DNA from: Flavobacterium sp.
Lineage (GTDB): Bacteria > Bacteroidota > Bacteroidia > Flavobacteriales > Flavobacteriaceae
Assembly (NCBI RefSeq): GCF_027483985.1
Contig: NZ_JAIXTJ010000057.1
Location: forward strand, 23,409 to 87,408
Length of the DNA: 64,000 nucleotides
Direction of reading: 5' to 3'
Positions 26,216 through 33,792 of the stretch are shown piece by piece. The notes beneath the pieces were generated by a model. The model was not told the DNA's origin. It was given only the letters and a program-made list of their open reading frames with translations, and ran no database searches. Position numbers and translations under genes: made by a program. How positions within the stretch are numbered: the stretch's first letter is position 1; every line of letters begins with the position of its first letter.

Positions 26216-26277
26216 TTTAATTTTTGTTGCAAAATTCCCTTCCAAAATCATTACGAAAACTTATCGTAAAAATTCAT

Positions 26278-26304
26278 AAATCCCTTATTTTTAGGGATTT
26301 TTTG
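26278..26304 (+). terminator. Second hairpin with T-run
   Basis: AAATCCCT pairs with AGGGATTT across a 7-nt loop, followed by TTTT. It adds a second stop between the secreted-protein unit and the nrdBA region. Confidence 0.75.
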
Positions 26305-26330
26305 GTTTTTTATTACTTGTAATTCACTGT

Positions 26331-26344
26331 TAAACAATTGTTTA
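26331..26344. promoter_or_regulatory. Perfect palindrome TAAACAATTGTTTA upstream of nrdB
   Basis: A 14-bp self-complementary site 148 bp before the nrdB start, flanked by TGT and CAA. It has the size and symmetry of a repressor operator. It does not resemble the NrdR box I know, so the cognate regulator is unknown. Confidence 0.4.
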
Positions 26345-26491
26345 CAAAAAACATTGAAAGTGGCTTTATTCCTACGCATTGTTAAAAACTATGTCCGATT
26401 GTGAATAAGTTTGGCTTTCTTTTTCATTTAAAATTGACAATCTTTGTATCTGACGAAATAAGTTAAAAAAACCTTAAAAAAATCCATAATT

Positions 26492-27469
26492 ATGTCTTTT
26501 TTAGAACCAATCCTTCAAGAAAACAAAAACCGTTTTGTTATTTTCCCTATTAAACATCATGACATTTGGGAATGGTATAAAAAAATGGAGGCAAGTTTTT
26601 GGACAGCAGAAGAAATTGATCTTCATCAAGATTTAACAGACTGGAACAATAAACTTAGTAATGATGAGAAATATTTCATCAAGCACATTCTTGCGTTCTT
26701 TGCTGCATCTGATGGAATTGTAAACGAAAATTTGGCTGAAAATTTTGTCAACGAAGTACAATATCCAGAAGCAAAGTTTTTCTATGGTTTTCAAATCATG
26801 ATGGAAAACATACATAGCGAAACTTATTCCTTACTTATTGATACTTATGTAAAAGATGACGCTGAAAAAGCAGCTTTGTTTAATGCATTAGAAGTTTTTC
26901 CAGCCATCAAGAAAAAAGCAGATTGGGCTTTAAAATGGATTGGTTCTGATTCGTTCGCAGAACGTTTGATTGCCTTTGCAGCAGTTGAAGGAATCTTTTT
27001 TTCGGGTGCATTTTGCGCAATCTTTTGGCTTAAAAAACGTGGTTTAATGCCAGGACTTACTTTTTCTAACGAATTAATATCTCGAGATGAAGGAGTACAC
27101 TGTGATTTTGCAGTACACTTACACAATCATCACTTAATAAATAAAGTGCCTAAAACACGAATCAGAGAAATTATAGTTGATGCTTTAAAAATTGAAAGAG
27201 AATTTATAACCGAATCTTTACCAGTAAGTTTAATTGGTATGAATGCAAATTTAATGACACAATACTTGGAATTTGTTGCTGATAGACTTCTTGTTGAATT
27301 AGGTTGTGAGAGAGAATACAACTCTTCAAATCCTTTTGATTTTATGGACATGATTTCACTTCAAGGTAAAACCAACTTCTTTGAAAAAAGAGTGGCAGAA
27401 TACCAAAAAGCAGGTGTAATGAATGCTGACGCAGAATCAAGCAAAATTAGTTTTGACGCTGATTTTTAA
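26492..27469 (+). CDS. nrdB: Ribonucleotide reductase class I small subunit
   Basis: A 325-residue R2 protein that carries the di-iron/tyrosyl radical for making deoxynucleotides. The first iron ligand region is [13 protein letters not shown] (Asp74). [13 protein letters not shown] gives Glu105, His108 and the radical tyrosine Tyr112, the same spacing as in E. coli R2 (H118-x3-Y122). The second set, [15 protein letters not shown] and DEGVHCDFA, is also intact. nrdA is 303 bp downstream; the gap holds a repeat element. Confidence 0.97.
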   Translation: MSFLEPILQENKNRFVIFPIKHHDIWEWYKKMEASFWTAEEIDLHQDLTDWNNKLSNDEKYFIKHILAFFAASDGIVNENLAENFVNEVQYPEAKFFYGFQIMMENIHSETYSLLIDTYVKDDAEKAALFNALEVFPAIKKKADWALKWIGSDSFAERLIAFAAVEGIFFSGAFCAIFWLKKRGLMPGLTFSNELISRDEGVHCDFAVHLHNHHLINKVPKTRIREIIVDALKIEREFITESLPVSLIGMNANLMTQYLEFVADRLLVELGCEREYNSSNPFDFMDMISLQGKTNFFEKRVAEYQKAGVMNADAESSKISFDADF

Positions 27470-27473
27470 TTTC

Positions 27474-27717
27474 TCGCCTTTTTGCCAGGAAGACACCAAG
27501 GCACGAAGAAAAAATTTAATAAGAAGATTACAAGAATACCCAAATCATTGAAGTGGTCTAGCCCAGATTGCAGTGGAAATCCTTTTTTGGGATTATCCTG
27601 TAGCATTAGCGAAAGGAAAATGCTTAAAAAGATTGCAACGGAAAGCTGGATTAGCTTCTAAAAACAAAAAAAGTAAAGTGAAAACTTTGCGACTTAGCGC
27701 CTTTGTGGCAAAACCGA
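27474..27717. repeat. Inverted AAG-core 9-base repeats flanking TAGCCC element
   Basis: The left arm reads TTTTTGCCAGGAAGACACCA followed by AGGCACGAAG; the right arm in reverse complement reads TTTTGCCACAAAGGCGCTA followed by AGTCGCAAAG. Both are built from 9-base units with an AAG core. The same sequence family is at 10298 and 45614-45758. Confidence 0.65.
27559..27662 (+). ncRNA. TAGCCC dispersed element, copy B (candidate structured RNA)
   Basis: The first half, TAGCCCAGATTGCAGTGG then AAATCC, and the second half, GATTGCAACGGAAAGCTGGA, are direct-repeat variants. Between them AAATCCTTTTTTGGGATT can fold into a hairpin. The 3' end is GCTTCTAAAA. It is the only copy lying in the same direction as both flanking genes, inside nrdB-nrdA. 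Confidence 0.6.
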
Positions 27718-27772
27718 TTACAAATAACCCGAAATAGCGAAGGGATTTTCTATTTCACAAAAAACAAACCCT

Positions 27773-30223
27773 ATGTACGTAGTAAAAAGAGATGGCCATA
27801 AAGAGCCTGTAATGTTTGACAAAATCACCGACAGAATCAAAAAATTATGTTATGGATTAAATGACAGAGTTGATGCGGTGAAAGTAGCAATGCGAGTTAT
27901 TGAAGGATTATATGATGGTGTAACCACATCTGAATTAGATAATCTTGCAGCAGAAACTGCAGCTTCAATGACAATTTCGCACCCTGATTATGCTCAATTG
28001 GCAGCAAGAATTGCAATCTCTAATTTACACAAAAATACCAACAAATCATTCTCTGAAACGATGAATGAAATGTATCACTACGTAAATCCAAGAACCAATC
28101 AAGAAGCACCATTGCTTTCAGAAGAAGTACATGCAATCATTCAGGAAAATGCTGCTTTTTTAGATTCTCACATTATATATACTAGAGATTTTAACTACGA
28201 TTATTTCGGATTTAAAACTTTAGAACGTTCTTACCTTTTAAAAATAAATGGTAAAATTGTAGAACGCCCACAACATATGCTAATGCGTGTTTCTGTTGGA
28301 ATTCATTTAAACGACTTAGAATCTGTAATTGAAACTTACGATTTGATGTCTAAAAAATTCTTTACGCACGCAACGCCAACTTTATTTAATGCAGGAACTC
28401 CAAAACCTCAAATGTCATCTTGTTTCTTATTAACAATGAAAGACGACAGTATTGACGGAATTTATGATACGTTAAAACAAACTGCAAAAATTTCACAATC
28501 AGCTGGTGGAATCGGATTAGCTATTCACAATGTTCGTGCAACAGGTTCTTATATAAGAGGAACAAACGGAACATCAAACGGTATTGTGCCAATGCTTCGT
28601 GTTTTCAATGATACAGCAAGATATGTCGACCAAGGTGGCGGAAAACGTAAAGGTAGCTTTGCTATATATTTAGAAACTTGGCATGCTGATATTTTTGATT
28701 TCCTAGATCTGAAAAAGAATACCGGAAAAGAAGAAATGCGAGCAAGAGATTTATTCTTTGCTATGTGGACTTCAGATTTGTTCATGAAACGTGTTGAAGC
28801 CGATACCACTTGGACCTTAATGTGTCCGAATGAATGCCCTGGATTAGATGATGTTTATGGCGATGAATTTGAAGCACTTTATACTTCCTACGAACAACAA
28901 GGAAAAGGAAGAAAAACAATCAAAGCACGTGAACTTTGGGAGAAAATTCTAGAATCTCAAATTGAAACTGGAACACCTTATATGCTGTATAAAGATGCAG
29001 CAAATAGAAAATCTAACCAAAAGAATTTAGGAACAATTCGTTCATCAAACTTGTGTACCGAAATTATGGAGTACACCTCTGCAGATGAAATTGCAGTTTG
29101 TAATCTTGCTTCTATTTCGTTACCAATGTTTGTTGAAAATGGCACATTCAATCACGAATTGTTATTTAATGTAACCAAACGAGTTACAAGAAATTTAAAT
29201 AAAGTAATCGACAGAAATTACTATCCTGTAAAAGAAGCTGAAAATTCTAACTTGCGTCATCGTCCAGTTGGTCTTGGCGTTCAAGGATTAGCAGATGCGT
29301 TCATAATGATGCGCATGCCATTTACAAGTGATGAAGCTAAACAAATGAATCAAGATATTTTTGAAACATTATATTATGCAGCTGTAACCGCTTCGATGGA
29401 AATGGCTAAAGAAGAAGGACCATATTCAACCTATGAAGGTTCACCAATTTCTAAAGGCGAATTCCAACACAACCTATGGAATATTAAAGACGAAGAACTA
29501 TCTGGACGATGGGACTGGGCTGCTTTAAGAAAAGAAGTTTTAGCCAATGGAGTTAGAAACTCACTATTAGTTGCACCAATGCCAACTGCTTCAACCTCTC
29601 AAATTCTTGGAAATAACGAAGCTTTTGAACCTTACACTTCTAATATTTATACGCGTCGTGTACTTTCAGGCGAATTTATTGTTGTAAACAAACATTTACT
29701 AAACGATTTAGTAGAAAGAGGTTTATGGAATGAAACTTTGAAACAAGAAATAATGCGTAACAATGGTTCGGTTCAAAATATTGAATCAGTGCCACAAGAT
29801 TTAAAAGAACTGTACAAAACAGTTTGGGAAATGTCAATGAAAGATATTATTGATATGTCACGTCATAGAGGATATTTTATTGACCAATCACAATCTTTGA
29901 ATCTGTTTATGCAAGATGCCAATTATGCTAAATTAACATCAATGCATTTCTATGCTTGGAAATCAGGTTTAAAAACAGGAATGTATTACCTAAGAACCAA
30001 AGCTGCAGTTGACGCTATCAAGTTTACCTTGAACAATGACAAAAAAGCTGAACCAATTGAAGTTAAAGAACAACCAATTGCAGAAGTGAAGAGTATTTCT
30101 GAACCACTACAACCAATTGCAGTTTTAAACGAACCGGTTGAAATGACTGCTGAAGAATACAGAGCAATGATTGAAATGGCTAAAAATGCTGGACCAGAAG
30201 ATTGCGAAATGTGTGGTTCATAG
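27773..30223 (+). CDS. nrdA: Ribonucleotide reductase class I large subunit
   Basis: An 816-residue R1 protein. Residues 1-95 are an ATP-cone allosteric domain ([18 protein letters not shown]). The catalytic barrel shows PQMSSCFLL with an active-site Cys, and [10 protein letters not shown] and NLASISLP typical of R1. The tail ends DCEMCGS, a CxxC pair that would re-reduce the active site through thioredoxin. Between the barrel and the tail is a linker with Pro/Glu repeats (about 755-795). Pairs with nrdB upstream. Confidence 0.97.
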   Translation: MYVVKRDGHKEPVMFDKITDRIKKLCYGLNDRVDAVKVAMRVIEGLYDGVTTSELDNLAAETAASMTISHPDYAQLAARIAISNLHKNTNKSFSETMNEMYHYVNPRTNQEAPLLSEEVHAIIQENAAFLDSHIIYTRDFNYDYFGFKTLERSYLLKINGKIVERPQHMLMRVSVGIHLNDLESVIETYDLMSKKFFTHATPTLFNAGTPKPQMSSCFLLTMKDDSIDGIYDTLKQTAKISQSAGGIGLAIHNVRATGSYIRGTNGTSNGIVPMLRVFNDTARYVDQGGGKRKGSFAIYLETWHADIFDFLDLKKNTGKEEMRARDLFFAMWTSDLFMKRVEADTTWTLMCPNECPGLDDVYGDEFEALYTSYEQQGKGRKTIKARELWEKILESQIETGTPYMLYKDAANRKSNQKNLGTIRSSNLCTEIMEYTSADEIAVCNLASISLPMFVENGTFNHELLFNVTKRVTRNLNKVIDRNYYPVKEAENSNLRHRPVGLGVQGLADAFIMMRMPFTSDEAKQMNQDIFETLYYAAVTASMEMAKEEGPYSTYEGSPISKGEFQHNLWNIKDEELSGRWDWAALRKEVLANGVRNSLLVAPMPTASTSQILGNNEAFEPYTSNIYTRRVLSGEFIVVNKHLLNDLVERGLWNETLKQEIMRNNGSVQNIESVPQDLKELYKTVWEMSMKDIIDMSRHRGYFIDQSQSLNLFMQDANYAKLTSMHFYAWKSGLKTGMYYLRTKAAVDAIKFTLNNDKKAEPIEVKEQPIAEVKSISEPLQPIAVLNEPVEMTAEEYRAMIEMAKNAGPEDCEMCGS

Positions 30224-30236
30224 AAAAATATTATTA

Positions 30237-30262
30237 AAAATCTATTTTGTATAGATTTTTTC
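30237..30262 (+). terminator. Terminator after nrdA
   Basis: AAAATCTAT (30237-30245) pairs with ATAGATTTT (30251-30259), followed by TT. The stem is AT-only except for one G-C, so moderate strength. Confidence 0.65.
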
Positions 30263-30273
30263 TATTATATTTG
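30247..30273 (+). promoter_or_regulatory. Promoter of the leader/orphan gene
   Basis: TTG at 30247-30249 and TATATTTG at 30266-30273 with a 16-bp spacer, a little shorter than usual. Transcription would start near 30280, giving a leader of about 400 nt before the ATG at 30682, or a separate RNA. Confidence 0.5.
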
Positions 30274-30279
30274 CATCGA

Positions 30280-30580
30280 GCAATTGTAAAAGAAAAGATG
30301 TTTTTAATAAATTAAATATTGTTAATAACTTTCTTATTTATAATCATTCTAAATAAGAAAGTTATTCGTATGTTTGCTATAACAAAAAGTATTAACTTAA
30401 AAAATAAAAAGAGTGAAAAAAAAAAAAAAAAAAAAGGGACATCTGTGATATCCCTAACTTGGAAACATAAAAAATAAAGCCTGCCAGCCATTTATTTTAT
30501 GTTATAAAGATGATGAGGTTACCTCACCTACTTTTTTCATACTTCAAAAGTATAAAATCGAAATCTTCTTTCCAAGTTTA
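30280..30580 (+). ncRNA. Candidate structured leader RNA or ncRNA
   Basis: Contains the perfect 16-bp stem AATAACTTTCTTATTT (30324-30339) with 30351-30366, then hairpin GGGACATCTGTGATATCCC (30436-30454), then a domain closed by AACTTGGAAA (30456-30465) with TTTCCAAGTT (30569-30578) that encloses three hairpins: 30466-30501, GAGG-TTA-CCTC at 30515-30525 and ATACTT-CAA-AAGTAT at 30539-30553. I do not recognise a known RNA family. The 5' end is a promoter estimate. Confidence 0.5.
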
Positions 30581-30681
30581 ATTTTCACAGAATTTAAATT
30601 TAATTAATTACTAACTCTAAATCAAGCTATTAGAGATGAAATTAAAATTATTAAACAAGAAAATTCTTAAAAGAAAACAAA

Positions 30682-31569
30682 ATGAAAAGAAAAATTAATT
30701 TATCGGTTTACAGATTTACGCTTCTAAACAAAGCGAAAGAGCAACAAGTGCTAAGTTTCTATAACGAGGAAGAAGACTTATTAGAAACAATGAACGATTT
30801 TTGTGGTTATATCCATAAAAACATTAGAGATTATATTGATAATCAAGGGAAATATCGAACCTTTACTTTGAGTAATTTACAGAAGTATGATTCAAACAAA
30901 AGAACAGTTTCTGGTCATTTTGATTCTGCATACACAGGTGAAAAGGGCAAAGTTAAAGAACGAAAAACAAATAGACTTAAGTATAACATCAATGAAAAGG
31001 ATTTGTTTTCAAAAGATTTCTTTTACTTAATACATGTTCCTAAAAATTCAAAATTTGGCTTTTTGATAGTTCAAAAGAAAGAAAATCACGGTGTTAAATC
31101 AATTTTTGAAAGTGCATTTAATAATTTTATGAGAAAGAAAGGTGTTTCAAATTATGTCCTAGAATTAAGACAAGCTCCACCAAGATACTTCATTCAAAAT
31201 TATCTTGATTTTGGAAAACTTAAAGAATTTCGTTTAATCGAAAATGACTTGGAACTTGGAAGAGAAGAAAGAATTTTTAAACTTGACAAAAATCTATCCG
31301 AAGCTCAAAATTTAAAGAGAACTTTAATCGATTTGTTTAGCACAATGTCAAGAAGTACAGAAAAAATATCTTTTTTAAATAAAGGCGAATATGATGAAAT
31401 TGCCTTTGTTTTAGGGATAAATGGTTCTTCAAAGACTTTTTATGTAAAAAATCAAGAAAAGATTAGATCTAACATTGATGTAAGTAATCTTGTTGAATAT
31501 GATAATGGTGAACCAACAATCGAATCATTAATAAAGATCTCATTAGACATTATAAAACTTGCTTCATAA
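30682..31569 (+). CDS. Orphan accessory protein of unknown function
   Basis: A 295-residue soluble protein with no signal peptide and no motif I recognise. It begins with a basic strand (KRKINLSVYRFTLL), has YLIHVPKNSKFGFLIVQKKENHGVKSIFESAF in the middle, and an acidic C-terminus. No RT, HEPN, nuclease or kinase signature is visible. It lies alone between the nrdA and dgt core regions, has its own promoter, structured leader and strong terminator, so it looks like a single-gene insertion. A phage-defence or toxin role is possible but unproven. Confidence 0.75.
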   Translation: MKRKINLSVYRFTLLNKAKEQQVLSFYNEEEDLLETMNDFCGYIHKNIRDYIDNQGKYRTFTLSNLQKYDSNKRTVSGHFDSAYTGEKGKVKERKTNRLKYNINEKDLFSKDFFYLIHVPKNSKFGFLIVQKKENHGVKSIFESAFNNFMRKKGVSNYVLELRQAPPRYFIQNYLDFGKLKEFRLIENDLELGREERIFKLDKNLSEAQNLKRTLIDLFSTMSRSTEKISFLNKGEYDEIAFVLGINGSSKTFYVKNQEKIRSNIDVSNLVEYDNGEPTIESLIKISLDIIKLAS

Positions 31570-31583
31570 TTTCTTTACTTTAC

Positions 31584-31618
31584 AAACAGTCATCAACTCG
31601 ATGGCTGTTTTTATTTTT
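31584..31618 (+). terminator. Terminator after the orphan gene
   Basis: AAACAGTCATC (31584-31594) pairs with GATGGCTGTTT (31600-31610) with one G-T pair and a 5-nt loop, followed by a T-rich tract. Confidence 0.9.
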
Positions 31619-31639
31619 AGAAAATATTTTTGCAATTCG

Positions 31640-31647
31640 TATATTTG
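31640..31647 (+). promoter_or_regulatory. -7 element of the 31665-33707 unit
   Basis: TATATTTG, exact consensus, lies 17 bp before the ATG of the 73-residue protein. It probably drives that gene, the acetyltransferase and dgt. Confidence 0.55.
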
Positions 31648-31664
31648 AAACAAATTAAAACAAA

Positions 31665-31886
31665 ATGTCAAAACAAAAAGGAGTTTATACTGGAATTATC
31701 GAAAAAGACGAAAATGGCAACTATTTCTGCGGTGAATATTTACTAGATTATCAAATGGTTGCTAAAGATTTTAAATTGGGTGACGAAATAAATATTAAAA
31801 CAGTAATCGCTAATCCTAGTGATAAAAGCTACAATCAATATCCACAAAAATCCAGAAATTTCTTTCTTGCCAACGATAAAGAATAA
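31665..31886 (+). CDS. Hypothetical 73-residue protein
   Basis: A small soluble protein with a probable beta-rich core (GVYTGIIEKDENGNYFCGEYLLDY). No family recognised. It has a consensus -7 box just upstream and its stop codon is 3 bp before the acetyltransferase start, so the two are very likely co-translated. Confidence 0.75.
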   Translation: MSKQKGVYTGIIEKDENGNYFCGEYLLDYQMVAKDFKLGDEINIKTVIANPSDKSYNQYPQKSRNFFLANDKE

Positions 31887-31889
31887 TGA

Positions 31890-32339
31890 ATGTTAGCACT
31901 TAAGAGAACAACATCTAACCATCCTGACTTTGAAAAACTAGTCCTTGAACTCGATGCTTATTTAGCAATCATTGATGGAGAAGATCATGCGTTTTACTCA
32001 CAATTTAACAAATCAAACTTGTTAAAAAATACATTGGTTTTCTACGAAAATGGAAATCCAATTGCTATTGGTGCCTTTAAAGAATATGATTCAACAACAG
32101 CAGAAATAAAAAGGATGTTTACTTTACCACAATATCGTGGAAAAGGAATTGCAACCAAAATTTTAACTGAATTAGAATTTTGGGCAAAAGAAGAAAGCTA
32201 CAAAACGCTTTTATTAGAAACCGGTTATTTGCAAAAAGACGCTATTTATTTGTACCAAAAATTAGGTTACAAAATCATTGAAAACTTCGGGCAATATCAA
32301 GATGTGACAACAAGCATTTGTATGAAAAAAAATATCTAA
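31890..32339 (+). CDS. GNAT family N-acetyltransferase
   Basis: A 149-residue acetyltransferase. The acetyl-CoA-binding motif is AEIKRMFTLPQYRGKGIATKILTELE (about 71-96, with RGKG), followed by LLLETGYLQKDAIYLYQKLGYKI as the C-terminal strand and helix. The N-terminal HAFYSQFN is shared with a GNAT subgroup without known substrate. It sits between the 73-residue gene and dgt, with 24 bp to dgt, suggesting one operon. Confidence 0.88.
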   Translation: MLALKRTTSNHPDFEKLVLELDAYLAIIDGEDHAFYSQFNKSNLLKNTLVFYENGNPIAIGAFKEYDSTTAEIKRMFTLPQYRGKGIATKILTELEFWAKEESYKTLLLETGYLQKDAIYLYQKLGYKIIENFGQYQDVTTSICMKKNI

Positions 32340-32363
32340 AATCAAAATATCTACTATTACATG

Positions 32364-33707
32364 ATGAACTGGGAACAACTTTTATCACTAAAACGTCAAG
32401 GCGATAAAGGCAAAAGACTACGCATAGAACAAGACGAAACAAGGTTAGGATTTGAAGTTGATTATGATCGTATTATCTTTTCATCGGCTTTTAGAAGTTT
32501 ACAAGATAAAACACAAGTAATCCCACTTTCAAAAACCGATTTTGTGCACACACGTCTAACACATAGTTTAGAAGTATCAGTTGTTGGACGTTCCATCGGA
32601 AGATTAGTTGGAAAAAAAATAATCGAAAAATATCCCCATTTACAGGCTATTCACGGATACCAATCTAATGATTTTGGCGCCATTGTTGCAGCAGCATCGT
32701 TAGCGCACGACATTGGAAATCCGCCTTTCGGGCATTCAGGAGAAAAAGCAATAGGCGAATACTTCTCCATCGGAAAAGGGCAAAAATTCAAAGACCAACT
32801 AACAGAAAAAGAATGGCAAGATTTAATAGATTTTGAAGGAAATGCCAACGGATTTTCAGTACTTTCAAGCTCTAGACCAGGAATCGAAGGTAGCATTAGA
32901 CTGACATATGCTGTTCTTGGTGCATTTATGAAATATCCGAAAGAAAGTTTACCCAAAAAACCAACTTCGAGTATTGCCGACAAAAAGTATGGTTTCTTTC
33001 AGTCTGATAAAGAATTCTTTACAGAAGTTGCTAATGAATTAGGTTTGATTCCAAATAAATCCGGCAATGACATTGGTTTTGAACGCCATCCACTTGCCTA
33101 TTTGGTTGAAGCGGCCGATGATATTTGTTACACTATCATCGACTTTGAAGATGGTATTAATTTAGGTTTAGTATCTGAGGATTTTGCTTTAGAATATTTG
33201 ATTAAATTAGTTAAAGACACAATTGATACCAATAAATATCAGACTCTTACTACAAAAGAAGACAGAATTAGTTACTTACGTGCACTAGCTATTGGAAATC
33301 TAATTAATGATGCTGTTCGTATCTTTATTGAAAACGAAGAAACTATACTAAAAGGTGAATTCCCTTACGCATTGACTGATAAAAGTAAATATAAAGCACA
33401 AATTGATGATATTATCAAATTAAGTGTCAAAAATATCTATCAAAGCCGCGAGGTAATTGAAAAAGAACTGTCAGGATATCAGATGATTAATAATTTATTG
33501 GACAAATTTATTACCGCCTATAATAATAACTATGATGGAAAGGCAACTAATTACGACCAATTATTATTGAAGATATTACCAGAAAAATACCATCTAGAAA
33601 AAAATAGTTTGTATGACAGATTATTACATATTTGCCATTTCGTTTCGATGTTAACCGATGGAAATGCAGTTTTATATAATCAAATAATTTCAAATAACAA
33701 TTGTTAA
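32364..33707 (+). CDS. dgt: dGTP triphosphohydrolase
   Basis: A 447-residue HD-superfamily enzyme hydrolysing dGTP to deoxyguanosine and triphosphate, helping set dNTP levels. Motifs in order are RLTHSLEVS (first His), AHDIGNPPFGHSGE (HD at 115-116) and the later LVEAADDICYTIIDFEDG (second Asp). The start at 32364 (MNWEQLLSLKR) is preferred to the ATG immediately before. Its closeness to nrdAB puts dNTP making and breaking within 7 kb. Confidence 0.94.
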   Translation: MNWEQLLSLKRQGDKGKRLRIEQDETRLGFEVDYDRIIFSSAFRSLQDKTQVIPLSKTDFVHTRLTHSLEVSVVGRSIGRLVGKKIIEKYPHLQAIHGYQSNDFGAIVAAASLAHDIGNPPFGHSGEKAIGEYFSIGKGQKFKDQLTEKEWQDLIDFEGNANGFSVLSSSRPGIEGSIRLTYAVLGAFMKYPKESLPKKPTSSIADKKYGFFQSDKEFFTEVANELGLIPNKSGNDIGFERHPLAYLVEAADDICYTIIDFEDGINLGLVSEDFALEYLIKLVKDTIDTNKYQTLTTKEDRISYLRALAIGNLINDAVRIFIENEETILKGEFPYALTDKSKYKAQIDDIIKLSVKNIYQSREVIEKELSGYQMINNLLDKFITAYNNNYDGKATNYDQLLLKILPEKYHLEKNSLYDRLLHICHFVSMLTDGNAVLYNQIISNNNC

Positions 33708-33728
33708 AAATATGATTTTCAACTAAAA

Positions 33729-33762
33729 TTGTTGCAATTACCTAAAAAATAATATAGATTTG
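33729..33762 (+). promoter_or_regulatory. Promoter of the M36 protease gene
   Basis: TTG at 33732-33734 (another at 33729-33731), a 20-bp spacer, then TAGATTTG at 33755-33762. It lies 30 bp before the ATG. Confidence 0.6.
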
Positions 33763-33792
33763 TTACCCAATTAAAAACTACACCTATTAATT

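Larger units (their letters stand above)
26171..26491. other. Intergenic gap upstream of nrdB
   Basis: A 321-bp gap with two hairpin terminators (26178-26211 and 26278-26304), a 14-bp perfect palindrome (26331-26344) and a near-consensus -7-like CAATCTTTG near 26440. No ORF was found. Confidence 0.6.
27470..27772. other. Repeat-filled gap between nrdB and nrdA
   Basis: A 303-bp spacer that is almost entirely repeats: AAG-core 9-base inverted arms (27474-27514 and 27676-27717) around a TAGCCC element (27559-27662). No ORF was found. Confidence 0.65.
30224..30681. other. 458-bp structured AT-rich gap upstream of the orphan gene
   Basis: In order: an nrdA terminator, a promoter (30247-30273), a 16-bp perfect hairpin (30324-30366), 20 consecutive A (30416-30435), a small hairpin (30436-30454) and a multi-hairpin domain closed by a 10-bp stem (30456-30578). 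No ORF of useful length. Confidence 0.7.

Noticed and set aside
27474..27717. CRISPR array
   Set aside because: The repeat units are about 9 bases with degenerate spacing and inverted arms, not identical 28-37 base repeats with unique spacers, and there are no cas genes.
30416..30435. Twenty-A run as phase-variable tract of the orphan gene
   Set aside because: It lies about 250 bp upstream of the start, inside no reading frame; it could affect transcription or be an assembly artefact but does not shift a coding frame.
30436..30580. Retron msr-msd or hammerhead ribozyme
   Set aside because: No reverse transcriptase motif in the neighbouring protein; the GATGAG and CGAAA fragments do not fit the hammerhead core order or spacing.
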